64,000 nucleotides of DNA from CAIWHR01 sp963779805 (GTDB lineage Bacteria > Pseudomonadota > Gammaproteobacteria > Burkholderiales > Casimicrobiaceae), in NCBI GenBank assembly GCA_963779805.1, contig CAVZZN010000014.1, positions 186,001 to 250,000 on the forward strand. Direction: 5' to 3'. Under the pieces are notes generated by a model. The model ran no database searches, was not told where the DNA came from, and saw only the letters and a list, made by a program, of their open reading frames with translations. Made by a program: the position numbers and the translations under genes. Shown here in pieces: positions 25,471 to 34,417 of this stretch. Position 1 is the stretch's first letter. Every line of letters starts with the position of its first letter.

Positions 25471-26502
25471 CTAGGGCAGCACCGGCAGGGCGGTGAGCCC
25501 CGTCGTTTCGGGCAGGCCGAACATCAGGTTCATGTTCTGGATCGCCTGTCCCGCCGCGCCCTTCACGAGATTGTCCTCGACCGCGAGGATGACGGCCATG
25601 TCGCCGTTCTGCGGCCGGTGCACCGCGATCCGGCAGACATTGCCGGCACGGACGGAGCGCGTGTCCGGCATGCTGCCGGCCGGCATCACGTCCACGAACG
25701 GCTCGCCGGCGTAGCGGCGTTCGTACACGGCCTGCAGATCGACGCCCGGCTGGACGAGGCGCGCATAGAGCGTGGCGTGGATGCCGCGGATCATCGGCGT
25801 GAGGTGCGGCGTGAACACCAGCCCGATCGGCGTGGTGCAGGCGTCGGCGAGACCCTGCACGATCTCCGGATGGTGACGGTGGCCCTTGAGGCTGTACGCC
25901 TTGAAGTTGTCCGAGGCCTCCGAGAACAGCAGTCCGATCTCCGCCTTGCGGCCAGCGCCGGACACGCCGGACTTGCAGTCGGCGATCAGATGCCCGGTAT
26001 CGACCACGCCGGCCTCGAGCAGCGGCAGGAAGCCCAACTGGACGGCCGTCGGATAACAGCCCGGGTTGCCGACGATCCTTGCCGTGCGGATGGCTTCGCG
26101 GTTGACTTCCGGAAGGCCGTACACCGCTTCGGCGAGGAGGTCCGGGCAGCCGTGCGGCATGCCATACCATTGCTCGAACACGGCGGGGTCGCGCAGGCGA
26201 AAGTCGGCCGCGAGATCGATGATCTTGACCCCGGCCTCGACGAGCTCGCGCGCCTGGGCCATGGCCACGCCGTGCGGCGTGGCGAAGAACACGAGCTGGC
26301 AGCCCTTGAGATCGGCGTGCGCGGGGTCGCTGAAGGCAAGCTCGTAGCGCCCGCGCAGGCTCGGGAACATGTCGGCGACGCGCGTTCCCACGTCCTTGCG
26401 CGAGGTGATGGTGCGCACCTCGGCTTCGGGGTGCTGCGCGAGCAGGCGGAGCAATTCGACGCCCGTGTAGCCGGTGCCGCCGACGATGCCGATGCGGATC
26501 AT
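25471..26502 (-). CDS. argC: N-acetyl-gamma-glutamyl-phosphate reductase
   Basis: ArgC reduces N-acetylglutamyl phosphate with NADPH in arginine synthesis. The 343-residue protein begins with the nucleotide-binding motif IRIGIVGGTGYTGVELLRLL. It has the active-site cysteine in IVGNPGCYPTAVQLGFLPL and the conserved GHRHHPEI. It is the long (type 1) form. argH, the last enzyme of the same pathway, lies about 3.3 kb away, but not in the same operon. Confidence 0.96.
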   Translation of the reverse strand: MIRIGIVGGTGYTGVELLRLLAQHPEAEVRTITSRKDVGTRVADMFPSLRGRYELAFSDPAHADLKGCQLVFFATPHGVAMAQARELVEAGVKIIDLAADFRLRDPAVFEQWYGMPHGCPDLLAEAVYGLPEVNREAIRTARIVGNPGCYPTAVQLGFLPLLEAGVVDTGHLIADCKSGVSGAGRKAEIGLLFSEASDNFKAYSLKGHRHHPEIVQGLADACTTPIGLVFTPHLTPMIRGIHATLYARLVQPGVDLQAVYERRYAGEPFVDVMPAGSMPDTRSVRAGNVCRIAVHRPQNGDMAVILAVEDNLVKGAAGQAIQNMNLMFGLPETTGLTALPVLP

Positions 26503-26628
26503 CTCGAGTCCTCGCAGGTGAACCGGGACATTCTAGCGAAAGGACGGGCGTCGTGCTGCAATGCAGCGGAGTCGATCCGGCCGGGCAGGTCGAGCATCGG
26601 CCATTGCGTTTGATCGCGCGCCAGCGAA

Positions 26629-26650
26629 AAGGCCGCCCGCGGGCGGCCTT
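26629..26650 (-). terminator. Terminator after rpsI
   Basis: AAGGCCGCCC (26629-26638) and GGGCGGCCTT (26641-26650) form a 10-bp stem. On the minus strand it continues into TTTTCG, giving a rho-independent terminator for rplM-rpsI. Confidence 0.85.
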
Positions 26651-26671
26651 CCGTTCGGGCGCGCAGCGCGA

Positions 26672-27064
26672 TCAGCGCTTCGAGAACTGCTTGCGGCGGC
26701 GTGCCTTGTGCAGGCCGACCTTCTTGCGCTCGACCTCGCGCGCATCGCGCGTTACCAGGCCGGCCTTGGACAGCGTCGGCTTGAGCGCCGTGTCGTAGTC
26801 GATGAGCGCGCGCGTGATGCCGTGGCGCACCGCGCCGGCCTGCCCCGATTCGCCGCCACCCGCGACGTTCACCATGATGTCGAAGGTGGCGTCGTGGTTG
26901 GTGAGCTTCAGCGGCTGGCGCACGACCATGCGGCCGGTTTCACGCGCGAAGAATTCGTCGACGGGCCGGTCGTTGACGATGAACTTGCCGGTGCCCTTCT
27001 TCAGGAAGACGCGCGCGACCGCGCTCTTGCGGCGTCCGGTGCCGTAGTAGTAGTTGCCGATCAT
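26672..27064 (-). CDS. rpsI: 30S ribosomal protein S9 (uS9)
   Basis: The 130-residue protein has the usual S9 start (YYYGTGRRKSAVARVFLKKGTG), the central GGGESGQAGAVRHGITRALI and the basic C-terminal tail ending RRRKQFSKR that reaches the ribosomal P site. It follows rplM after 3 bp, the standard bacterial rplM-rpsI operon. Confidence 0.98.
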   Translation of the reverse strand: MIGNYYYGTGRRKSAVARVFLKKGTGKFIVNDRPVDEFFARETGRMVVRQPLKLTNHDATFDIMVNVAGGGESGQAGAVRHGITRALIDYDTALKPTLSKAGLVTRDAREVERKKVGLHKARRRKQFSKR

Positions 27065-27067
27065 GGC

Positions 27068-27499
27068 TTAGCTGATGTCGAGAGTCTTGGGTTGTTGGGC
27101 GGCGTGCGGATGGGCGCCGCCGGCGTAGCACTTGAGCTTCTTGATCATGGCGTAGCCGAGGGGCCCCTTGGGCAGCATACCCTTGACGGCCTTCTCCAGC
27201 GCGCGACCGGGGAAGCGCTGCTGCATCTGGGCGAACGTCGTGGTCGTGATCCCGCCCGGATACCCGCTGTGGCGGTGATAGAGCTTGTCGTCGGCCTTGT
27301 TGCCGGTGACGCGCAGCTTCTCGACGTTGGTGACGATGATGAAGTCACCGGTGTCGATGTGGGGCGTGTAGATCGGCTTGTGCTTGCCGCGCAGGCGCAG
27401 GGCGATCTGGCTCGCGAGGCGGCCCAGCACCTTGTCGGTGGCGTCCACCACGAACCAGCCGTGCTGGACGTCCTGCGGCTTGGCTGAAAAGGTCTTCAT
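27068..27499 (-). CDS. rplM: 50S ribosomal protein L13 (uL13)
   Basis: The 143-residue protein has the L13 hallmarks MKTFSAKPQDVQHGWFVVDA, LRGKHKPIYTPHIDTGDF, KLYHRHSGYPGGI and MLPKGPLGYAMIKKLKCYAG. It is the first gene of rplM-rpsI, driven by a near-consensus promoter and preceded by a leader of about 95 nt, which is where L13 autoregulation acts in gammaproteobacteria. Confidence 0.98.
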   Translation of the reverse strand: MKTFSAKPQDVQHGWFVVDATDKVLGRLASQIALRLRGKHKPIYTPHIDTGDFIIVTNVEKLRVTGNKADDKLYHRHSGYPGGITTTTFAQMQQRFPGRALEKAVKGMLPKGPLGYAMIKKLKCYAGGAHPHAAQQPKTLDIS

Positions 27500-27600
27500 C
27501 GGGCTATCCTCGGGCTATCGGGGTCGGCGGCGGGCGGAAGTTGCGTCCGCGGTTGCGGGTAGGGGGCGCGGCGGCCGACTCGAATTCAGCAAAGTCTTGG

Positions 27601-27630
27601 ATAATAATGCGTTGCGGTGGTTACTGTCAA
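27601..27630 (-). promoter_or_regulatory. Strong rplM promoter
   Basis: On the minus strand TTGACA (27630-27625) is separated by 17 bp from TTATTA (27607-27602); TATTAT at 18 bp is also possible. This is a consensus sigma-70 promoter, as expected for ribosomal protein genes. Confidence 0.8.
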
Positions 27631-27764
27631 CGCAAAGCGCCCTCGGCGACAGGCGCCGCGCGACGCGAAACCGCCATTGTCCGTCGGAATGCGCGCTGGG
27701 CCAAGCCGATGTGCCTGCGCAGCAAATGCGGCGGCCGGAACCGGGGTGCGCGCGCCTCGACACA

Positions 27765-27885
27765 CAAAAAACGGGCGCGACTTCTGGTCGCGCCCGGAGG
27801 ATTCCTGCCCTAGGAGGAGGAAGGGAGGAATGACCTGCAGGGGGAGAAGGAGGACTTGCTCCGAACCTGCAGGACAGGCTCTATG
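27765..27885 (-). ncRNA. Candidate small RNA with three hairpins and anti-Shine-Dalgarno loops
   Basis: No protein is encoded in the 487 bp between rplM and the OsmC gene. On the minus strand there is a compact RNA-like unit. Hairpin 1 has CCTGCAGG arms (27866-27873, 27834-27841) and a 24-nt loop holding UCCUCC. Hairpin 2 has arms 27823-27831 and 27801-27810 (ATTCCT/AGGAAT plus CCC/GGG) with the loop UUCCUCCUCCUA. Hairpin 3 is a perfect 10-bp stem (27772-27781, 27787-27796) followed by six T: a textbook rho-independent terminator. No minus-strand gene ends here, so the terminator needs its own transcript. CCUCC loops are the targeting elements of several trans-acting small-RNA families. The 5' end (about 27885) is a guess. 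Confidence 0.6.
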
Positions 27886-27893
27886 TTTCCATA

Positions 27894-27911
27894 TTGCAGC
27901 GCACAATGCAA
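27894..27911. promoter_or_regulatory. Inverted repeat between candidate sRNA and OsmC gene
   Basis: TTGCAGCGCACAATGCAA contains a TTGCA-N8-TGCAA dyad, just upstream of the predicted 5' end of the small RNA and 76 bp before the divergent OsmC gene. It could be a shared operator. A recognisable -10 box for the RNA was not certain (AACATA at about 18 bp from TTGCAT). Confidence 0.4.
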
Positions 27912-27986
27912 CCGGCCGTGCGGCCTAGCCCGGGTGGACAGGGCGCTTGGCGCACACTGCGCGATCGGTGCGGGGGAAGGACAGGG

Positions 27987-28427
27987 ATGAAGGCGCGGGT
28001 GAAGTGGGTGGAGGGCGTGAGCTTCGTGGCCGAGGCCGGCAGCGGGCACGCCGTCGTGGTCGACGGGGCGCCGGAGCACGGGGGGCGCAACCTCGGCCTG
28101 CGGCCGATGGAGCTCGTGCTCGCCGGAGCTGCGGCGTGCACGGCGTTCGACGTCGTGCTCATCCTGCGTCGTGCGCGCCAACCGGTGAGCGATTGCGTGG
28201 TGGAGGCCGCGGCGGAGCGCGCCGAGACCGAGCCGAAGGTGTTCACCCGCATCCACCTGAGCTATACGGTGGCGGGCCACGGGCTCGATCCGCACCAGGT
28301 CGAGCGGGCGGTCAAGCTCTCGAAGGAGAAGTACTGCTCCGCCACGATCATGCTGGCGAAGACCGCGCAGATCACGTTCGAGGTGACGATCGTCGAGGGC
28401 GACGCCGTCCCGCCGGCCTCGCCCTGA
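27987..28427 (+). CDS. OsmC-family protein
   Basis: The 146-residue protein belongs to the OsmC/Ohr superfamily of peroxide-detoxifying or redox proteins. Typical segments are GHAVVVDGAPEHGGRNLGLRPMEL, LAGAAACTAFDVVLIL with the first conserved cysteine, and VKLSKEKYCSATIML with the second. The YhfA-like arrangement of the two cysteines fits OsmC-type hydroperoxide reductases, but substrate is unknown. It is divergent from the candidate small RNA, hinting at stress-linked control of both. Confidence 0.85.
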   Translation: MKARVKWVEGVSFVAEAGSGHAVVVDGAPEHGGRNLGLRPMELVLAGAAACTAFDVVLILRRARQPVSDCVVEAAAERAETEPKVFTRIHLSYTVAGHGLDPHQVERAVKLSKEKYCSATIMLAKTAQITFEVTIVEGDAVPPASP

Positions 28428-28530
28428 CCGCACCTCAAGCGGAGCGGGGAATTGCGCCGGAGAGCTATCGCCGGCGTAGCCGGGGTAAACGGAATAACCC
28501 GGAGTAACCCGGAGTACAAGGAGATGCAGG

Positions 28531-29409
28531 TCAGGCGCGGCGGCGCAGCGCGCGGATGAGGCTGGACGTGTCCCAGCGGCCGCCGCCCATCGCCTGCACC
28601 CGGGCGTAGAACTGGTCGACGAGCGCGGTGACCGGCAGCTGCGATCCGTTCGCACGCGCTTCGGCGAGGCAGATGTCGAGGTCCTTGCGCATCCAGTCGA
28701 CCGCGAACCCGAAATCGAACTTGTCCGCGTTCATCGTCTTGGCGCGGTTGTCCATCTGCCACGACTGCGCGGCCCCCTTGCTGATGACGTCCAGCACCCG
28801 CTCCACGTCGAGCCCGGCGCGACCGGCGAAGTCGATGCCTTCGGCGAGTGCCTGCACCAAGCCCGCGATGCAGATCTGGTTCACCATCTTCGTGAGCTGA
28901 CCGCTGCCGCACGCACCCATGAGCGTGACCGCGCGCGCGTACTGGGTGAGCACCGGCTCGGCGCGCGCGAAATGCTCCTCGCTTCCGCCGACCATGACGG
29001 TGAGCTTGCCGTTCTCGGCGCCCGCCTGTCCGCCGGACACGGGCGCGTCGAGGAATCCGACGCCCTTGCCCTTGGCGACACCCTCCACCTCGCGGGCCAC
29101 CTGAGCCGACGCCGTGGTGTGATCGACGAGGATGGTCCCGGCCTGCATGCCGGCGAGCGCACCGTCGGGTCCGCACGCGACCTGCCGCACGTCGTGATCG
29201 TTGCCGACGCACATCATGACGAGCTCCGCGCCCGCCACCGCCTCGGCTGGCGTGGGCGCGCTGCGTCCGCCGTGCTGCGCCACCCACTGCTGCGCTTTGG
29301 CGCTGGTGCGGTTGTACACCGTCACCTCATGACCCGCGCGAGCGAGATGCCCGGCCATGGGATAGCCCATGACGCCGAGTCCGAGGAAAGCGACCTTTTT
29401 CTTGTCCAT
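28531..29409 (-). CDS. NAD(P)-dependent beta-hydroxyacid dehydrogenase (HIBADH/GarR family)
   Basis: The 292-residue enzyme is in the 3-hydroxyisobutyrate/tartronate-semialdehyde reductase family. It has the N-terminal Rossmann motif VAFLGLGVMGYPMAGHLARAG, the substrate motif FLDAPVSGGQAGAENG and the catalytic lysine in GACGSGQLTKMVNQI. The exact 2- or 3-hydroxyacid substrate cannot be chosen. Its ATG overlaps the stop of the SemiSWEET gene (ATGA), making it the third gene of an argH operon. Confidence 0.88.
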   Translation of the reverse strand: MDKKKVAFLGLGVMGYPMAGHLARAGHEVTVYNRTSAKAQQWVAQHGGRSAPTPAEAVAGAELVMMCVGNDHDVRQVACGPDGALAGMQAGTILVDHTTASAQVAREVEGVAKGKGVGFLDAPVSGGQAGAENGKLTVMVGGSEEHFARAEPVLTQYARAVTLMGACGSGQLTKMVNQICIAGLVQALAEGIDFAGRAGLDVERVLDVISKGAAQSWQMDNRAKTMNADKFDFGFAVDWMRKDLDICLAEARANGSQLPVTALVDQFYARVQAMGGGRWDTSSLIRALRRRA

Positions 29410-29759
29410 CAGCAGTTCCTGTCGTGTGGGGGAATGACGAGCCGCGGTTCTGCCGGACCCGCCGGGCGAGCCTCGGCGCCAGGGACGTCACGTCCGTAGC
29501 GCCATTTCAGAAGCAGGATCGTGCACGCGAGCACCAGCGTGACCACGTTCGCGGTGATGAGCGGCCACGCCCCGAGCCGGATGCCGTACCACAGCCAAAG
29601 CACGACGCCCACGGTGAAGATCCCGAACATCCACCACGAGATGTCGTGCGCGGAGCGTGTGCGCACGATGCGCACCACCTGCGGCACGAAGGCGATCGTG
29701 GTGAGCGTGCCCGCGACGAAGCCCAGCAGCTCGTTCGCCGGCGGCGCGACGGGCGTCAT
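29409..29759 (-). CDS. SemiSWEET/PQ-loop sugar transporter-like protein
   Basis: This 116-residue inner-membrane protein has three predicted helices and the PQ motif (TIAFVPQVVRIVRTRSAHDISWWMF) of bacterial SemiSWEETs, which work as dimers to let sugars equilibrate across the membrane. Its start codon overlaps the argH stop (ATGA), and its own stop overlaps the next start. Translational coupling on both sides is very likely. The substrate is unknown, and a link to arginine synthesis is not obvious. Confidence 0.85.
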   Translation of the reverse strand: MTPVAPPANELLGFVAGTLTTIAFVPQVVRIVRTRSAHDISWWMFGIFTVGVVLWLWYGIRLGAWPLITANVVTLVLACTILLLKWRYGRDVPGAEARPAGPAEPRLVIPPHDRNC

Positions 29760-31169
29760 CGCGCGAGGGCAGCCCGAGCGGCGGCGATGGCCGCGCGCAC
29801 GCGTGCGGGTGCGGTGCCGCCGGGATGATCGCGGCTCGCCACGGAGCCCTCCAGCGTGAGGACGGCGTGCACGTCGTCGCCGACCTGCGGCGCGAACGCT
29901 TCGCAGCTCGGCGACGGACAGCTCGGCGAGATCGATGCCGCGTTGCTCCGCCGTGCGCACCGCGCGCGCGACCGCTTCGTGCGCATCGCGGAACGGCATG
30001 CCCCGCTTCACGAGGTAATCGGCGAGATCCGTGGCCGTCGCATAGCCTTCGCGCGCCGCCGCGCGCATCCGGTCCGCGTTCACGGTGATGCCGGTGGCGA
30101 CGAGATCGGCCATGATCGCGAGCGTGTCGTCGAGCGTGTCGACGGCATCGAACAGCGGCTCCTTGTCTTCCTGGTTGTCCTTGTTGTACGCGAGGGGCTG
30201 GCCCTTCATGAGCATCAGGAGGCCGACCAGGCTTCCGACCACGCGTCCGGTCTTGCCGCGTACGAGCTCCGGCACGTCCGGATTCTTCTTCTGCGGCATG
30301 ATCGACGAGCCCGTGCAGAAGCGGTCCGCGAGCGCGACGAAGCCGTAGCGCGGGCTCATCCACAGCACGAGCTCCTCGGCCATGCGCGAGAGATGCATCA
30401 TCGCGATGGACGCGGCGGCCGTGAATTCGATCGCGAAGTCGCGATCCGATACCGCGTCGAGCGAATTGCCGCAGAGGCCCTCGAACCCGAGCTCGCGCGC
30501 GACCTGCTCGCGATCGATCGGATAGCTCGTCCCCGCGAGCGCCGCGCTGCCGAGCGGCAATCGGTTCACGCGCTTGCGGCAGTCCGCGAGGCGCTCGGCA
30601 TCGCGCGCGAACATCGCCTCGTACGCGAGCAGGTGATGACCGAACGTGACCGGCTGCGCGACCTGCAGGTGCGTGAACCCGGGCATGATGGTGTCGGCGT
30701 GGCGCTCGGCGAGATCGAGCAGCGCGCTGCGCAGAGCAGCCAGCCTGCGGGCGAGGTCGTCGATCGCTTCGCGCAGCCACAGCCGCACGTCGGTCGCGAC
30801 CTGGTCGTTGCGCGAGCGCCCGGTGTGCAGGCGCTTGCCCGCATCGCCGACGAGTGCGGTGAGTCGCTTCTCGATGTTGAGATGGACGTCCTCGAGCTCG
30901 ATGCTCCACTCGAACGCGCCTTTGTCGATCTCGTCCCGGATGATCGCCATCCCGCGCTCGATCGCGGCGAGATCGGCGGCCGAGACGATGCCCGTCGCCT
31001 GCAGCATGCGTGCATGGGCGAGCGAGCCGGCGATGTCCGCACGGGCGAGCCGGCGATCGAAGCCGACCGAGGCCGTGTAGCGCTGGACGCGTGCGCTCAC
31101 CGGCTCGCTGAAACGGCCCGACCAGCCGCCCGAGGGGGTGTCCGGTGGCGAGGAGGCGGATTCGGGCAT
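29756..31169 (-). CDS. argH: Argininosuccinate lyase, with one apparent single-base insertion
   Basis: ArgH splits argininosuccinate into arginine and fumarate. The signature GSSIMPQKKNPDVPELVRGK is intact, as are HTGRSRNDQVATD and the N-terminal WSGRFSEP. The frame breaks at 29900-29901, where the coding strand reads CGAAGCG; removing one A joins ...SVAELR to AFAPQVGDDVHAVLTLEGSV and restores the normal C-terminus ending at 29756. Start at 31169 (MPESASSPPD). It heads an operon with the SemiSWEET and dehydrogenase genes and is divergent from the AlgZ-type kinase gene. Confidence 0.92.
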
Positions 31170-31425
31170 GGCGCGTGCGCTTGAGGCCTGAATGGTCGTA
31201 AAACGTTCGAAAGCGACGAAGATGAGACAGTGGGCCGGGACCGGTGGCGCTCCGGAGCGGCATCGCCTTGCCTCGCGACGCCCCGGTTGCCGACAATGAC
31301 ACCTCGCAGGCATGAGCCCGAAGGGGCGTCCCGAGGGCGAATACCGGAGTGCGCAGCACGAAGGCGGTTTTCCCCGGACGCGATCGCTGAGCCCGTCGGC
31401 ACGAAGCTTGCGTCGAGCCTTCCTG

Positions 31426-32586
31426 ATGCAGCCGATTATAAGACAAAAGCCTGAGCAACCCGCCCTGCCGGACTTCCGCAACCTCGGGACGATCCTGCGG
31501 ATCCTGATCGCGGTGAACGCGATCGGCGCCGTGGGTGCGCTGCTCGGCGTGAACGACTGGACGCTGTGGTCGAGCGCGTGGCTCGACGCCGTCGGCCTGC
31601 TCGAGCCGCATCTGCTCACGGCGGTGATGCTGCTCTACATCCTGCAACCGGTGCTTGCGCGCCAGGCTTACCGCGCCGGCGTCGCGATCGTCATCGGCGT
31701 CGTGATCGGGGTGACCGGGGTGCTGCACGTGCTGCTCCAGCAGGTCATGCCGCTCACTTCCGAGCAGCTCGCGCGGCACGTCTTCCTTGCCGTGCTCCTC
31801 ACCGGCACGCTGCTCGGCTACTTCCAGCTGCGCGCCAAGGCCCTGTCGCCGGCGATCGCCGAGGCGCGCCTCCAGGCGCTGCAGGCGCGCATCCGGCCGC
31901 ACTTCCTGTTCAACAGCATCAATGCGGTGCTGTCGCTGGTGCGCTCCGAGCCCAAGCGAGCGGAGACCGCGCTGGAGGACATGGCCGACCTGTTCCGGGT
32001 CCTGATGCGCGACAACCGCGAGCTTGCACCGCTCGCCGACGAGGTCGAGCTCTGCCGCCAGTACCTCGCGCTCGAGAAGCTTCGCCTCGGCGAGCGCCTC
32101 CACGTGGAGTGGCACCTCAACAGCATGCCGGGCGATGCGCTCGTGCCGCCGCTGCTGCTGCAACCGCTGCTCGAGAACGCGGTGTATCACGGCATCGAGC
32201 CCTCGAGCGCGCCCGGTGTCATCACGGTCAACATCTTCTACAAGGGCGGCGACGTGCACGCGATCGTGCGCAATCCCTATCGAGTGAACGGCGGACGCCA
32301 CCACGCCGGCAACAAGATGGCGCTGGGCAACGTGCGCGAGCGCCTCGCCCTGCATTTCGATGCGGAAGCGTCGCTCTCCTCGCAGGTGAAGGCCGACGCG
32401 TACGAAGTGCAGATCACGATGCCGTACCGCGTTGCGGCGCAGCCGGGCGCAGCCGCCGTCGCGGGACAGCGTGCGGCGGGGACAACCCCCAAGGCGGCCT
32501 CCGACATCGTGGCGCGTGCCGGCCAGCGGCCCGTCGCCTATCCGAGAGACACCGTAATCCCGCGGCCGGAGGCCACACGTGGCTGA
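31426..32586 (+). CDS. LytS/AlgZ-type sensor histidine kinase
   Basis: The 386-residue protein has four hydrophobic segments in its first 150 residues, then a His_kinase domain whose phospho-acceptor lies in RIRPHFLFNSINAVLSLVRSEP. An ATPase region with PPLLLQPLLENAVYHGIEP (N-box) follows. This layout is that of AlgZ/FimS, the partner of AlgR in pseudomonads. The ATG at 31426 gives the expected start before the first membrane helix. The C-terminal tail of about 50 residues after the ATPase is Ala/Pro/Thr-rich and poorly conserved in appearance. It overlaps the response-regulator gene by 8 bp. Confidence 0.88.
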   Translation: MQPIIRQKPEQPALPDFRNLGTILRILIAVNAIGAVGALLGVNDWTLWSSAWLDAVGLLEPHLLTAVMLLYILQPVLARQAYRAGVAIVIGVVIGVTGVLHVLLQQVMPLTSEQLARHVFLAVLLTGTLLGYFQLRAKALSPAIAEARLQALQARIRPHFLFNSINAVLSLVRSEPKRAETALEDMADLFRVLMRDNRELAPLADEVELCRQYLALEKLRLGERLHVEWHLNSMPGDALVPPLLLQPLLENAVYHGIEPSSAPGVITVNIFYKGGDVHAIVRNPYRVNGGRHHAGNKMALGNVRERLALHFDAEASLSSQVKADAYEVQITMPYRVAAQPGAAAVAGQRAAGTTPKAASDIVARAGQRPVAYPRDTVIPRPEATRG

Positions 32587-33349
32587 GAACCCACTTCGCA
32601 TCCTCATCGTCGACGACGAATCACCCGCGCGGCGCCGTCTGCGCGAGCTGCTCGACGACTGCTCCGCCGCGCTGCCGCTGGTCGTCGTCGGCGAAGCGGC
32701 GAACGGCCGCGAGGCGATGGACCTCCTGCACACCGTATCTGCCGATCTCGTCCTGACCGACATCCGCATGCCGGACATGGACGGGCTCGAGTTCGCACGG
32801 CACCTGCTGAAGTTGCCGCAGCCGCCGGTGCTGATCTTCACGACGGCGTTCCACGAGCACGCGCTCGAAGCGTTCGAGGTGAACGCCATCGATTACCTGG
32901 TGAAGCCCGTGCGCGTGCAGCGGCTTCTCGCGGCGCTGCAGAAGGTGCCGCGCCTGAAGCCCATCACCGCGACCAAGCTCGACCAGCTTCCGGCCTCGGC
33001 ACGACGCTTCCTCTCCGTCACGGAGCGCTCGCGCGTGATCCTCGTTCCGGTCGAGGACATCATCTATCTGAAGGCCGAGCTCAAGTACATCACGATCCGC
33101 ACCGCGCAGCGCGAATACCTGCTCGAGGAATCGCTCACGCGGCTCGAGGACGAGTTCGGGCCGCGCTTCGTGCGCGTGCATCGCAACTGCCTCGTCGCGC
33201 GCGAGTTCATCCGCGGCTTCGAGCGGCGCTCGAGCGACGATGGCGATGCGCATTGGGAAGTGCTGCTCAAGGGCGTGGCCGAGACGCTGCCGGTCTCGCG
33301 CCGGCAGCAATCGGTCGTGCGCGAGATCGGGCGCGAGACGGCGGTCTGA
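32579..33349 (+). CDS. LytTR response regulator, AlgR-like
   Basis: The 256-residue regulator has an N-terminal receiver (ILIVDDESPARRRLRELL; phospho-acceptor Asp in DLVLTDIRMPDMDGLEF; Lys in AIDYLVKPV) and a C-terminal LytTR DNA-binding domain (FLSVTERSRVILVPVEDIIYLKAELKYITI ... FVRVHRNCLVAREFIRGFE, both by region). It is the partner of the upstream kinase, starts at GTG 32579 inside the kinase gene and is translationally coupled. AlgR relatives control surface motility, type IV pili or exopolysaccharide; the regulon here is unknown. Confidence 0.9.
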   Translation: MAENPLRILIVDDESPARRRLRELLDDCSAALPLVVVGEAANGREAMDLLHTVSADLVLTDIRMPDMDGLEFARHLLKLPQPPVLIFTTAFHEHALEAFEVNAIDYLVKPVRVQRLLAALQKVPRLKPITATKLDQLPASARRFLSVTERSRVILVPVEDIIYLKAELKYITIRTAQREYLLEESLTRLEDEFGPRFVRVHRNCLVAREFIRGFERRSSDDGDAHWEVLLKGVAETLPVSRRQQSVVREIGRETAV

Positions 33350-33472
33350 AGCCCGCGTCCAAAGCCTCGGTCACGCTCGCGTCGCGGTCGGCGGCGACGA
33401 TGGACACGGCTCGCGAACGCATGGCGCTCGCTCCTGTGTTCCAATACCGGTTTTCCACGCCGTCCCTCATTC

Positions 33473-34417
33473 ATGAACGACAAACGCGTCCTCATCTGCG
33501 GCTCGCTCGCGTACGACACCATCATGGTGTTCCCCGACCGATTCGCGCGTCACATCCTGCCCGACCAGGTGCACGTGCTCTCGGTCTCGTTCCAGATCCG
33601 CGAGATGCGGCGTGAATTCGGCGGCTGCTCCGGCAACATCGCCTACAACCTGAGCGGGCTCGGCGGCACGCCCGTGGTGATGGCCACGATCGGGGATGAT
33701 GGCGACCCGTATCGCGAGCGCCTCGGATCGCTGCGCATCGCCACCGACGGCCTCACCGGCGTCGAAGGCACGTACACCGCGCAGGCGTTCATCATCACCG
33801 ACCTCGACGACAACCAGATCACCGCCTTCCATCCCGGGGCGATGAACCACTCGCACCGCAACGACGTGCGCGAGGTGGGCAATGTGGCGCTCGGCATCGT
33901 GGCACCGGACGGCCGCGACGGCATGCGTGCGCACGTCGAGCAGTTCGCGGCGGCGCGCATTCCGTTCGTGTTCGATCCCGGCCAGGGGCTGCCTCTGTTC
34001 AGCGGCGAGGAGCTGGTGGAGATGATCGATGCGGCGACGTATCTCGCGGTCAACGACTACGAGGCGCGCCTCCTGTGCGAGCGTACCGGCCTCGGCCTGG
34101 CGCAGATCGCAAGCCGCGTCGAGGCGCTGTTCGTCACGCGCGGCGGCGAAGGCTCGGAGATCCACGTCGACGGCCGCACGATTACGGTGCCGGTCGCGAC
34201 GCCGGACGCGCTGGTGGATCCCACGGGCTGCGGCGACGCGTACCGCGCGGGCCTCCTGTACGGCATCGCGAGCGAGTGGGATTGGGAGCGCACGGGCCGG
34301 CTCGCCGCGACGCTCGGGACGCTCAAGATCGGAGCCCGCGGCGGCCAGAACCATGCGGTGACGCCCGACGCAGTGGCGAGGCTGTACTCGAAATGCTTCG
34401 GCGAGGAGGTCTGGTGA
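33473..34417 (+). CDS. PfkB-family carbohydrate/nucleoside kinase
   Basis: The 314-residue kinase starts RVLICGSLAYDTIMVFPDRF and has the PfkB glycine patch REFGGCSGNIAYNLSGLGG near residue 45. The C-terminal signature DALVDPTGCGDAYRAGLLYG carries the anion-hole GCGD and catalytic Asp. The pattern resembles bacterial adenosine kinase-like members, but ribokinase-type sugars are also possible. A 148-bp gap without recognisable genes separates it from the acyltransferase gene. Confidence 0.88.
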   Translation: MNDKRVLICGSLAYDTIMVFPDRFARHILPDQVHVLSVSFQIREMRREFGGCSGNIAYNLSGLGGTPVVMATIGDDGDPYRERLGSLRIATDGLTGVEGTYTAQAFIITDLDDNQITAFHPGAMNHSHRNDVREVGNVALGIVAPDGRDGMRAHVEQFAAARIPFVFDPGQGLPLFSGEELVEMIDAATYLAVNDYEARLLCERTGLGLAQIASRVEALFVTRGGEGSEIHVDGRTITVPVATPDALVDPTGCGDAYRAGLLYGIASEWDWERTGRLAATLGTLKIGARGGQNHAVTPDAVARLYSKCFGEEVW

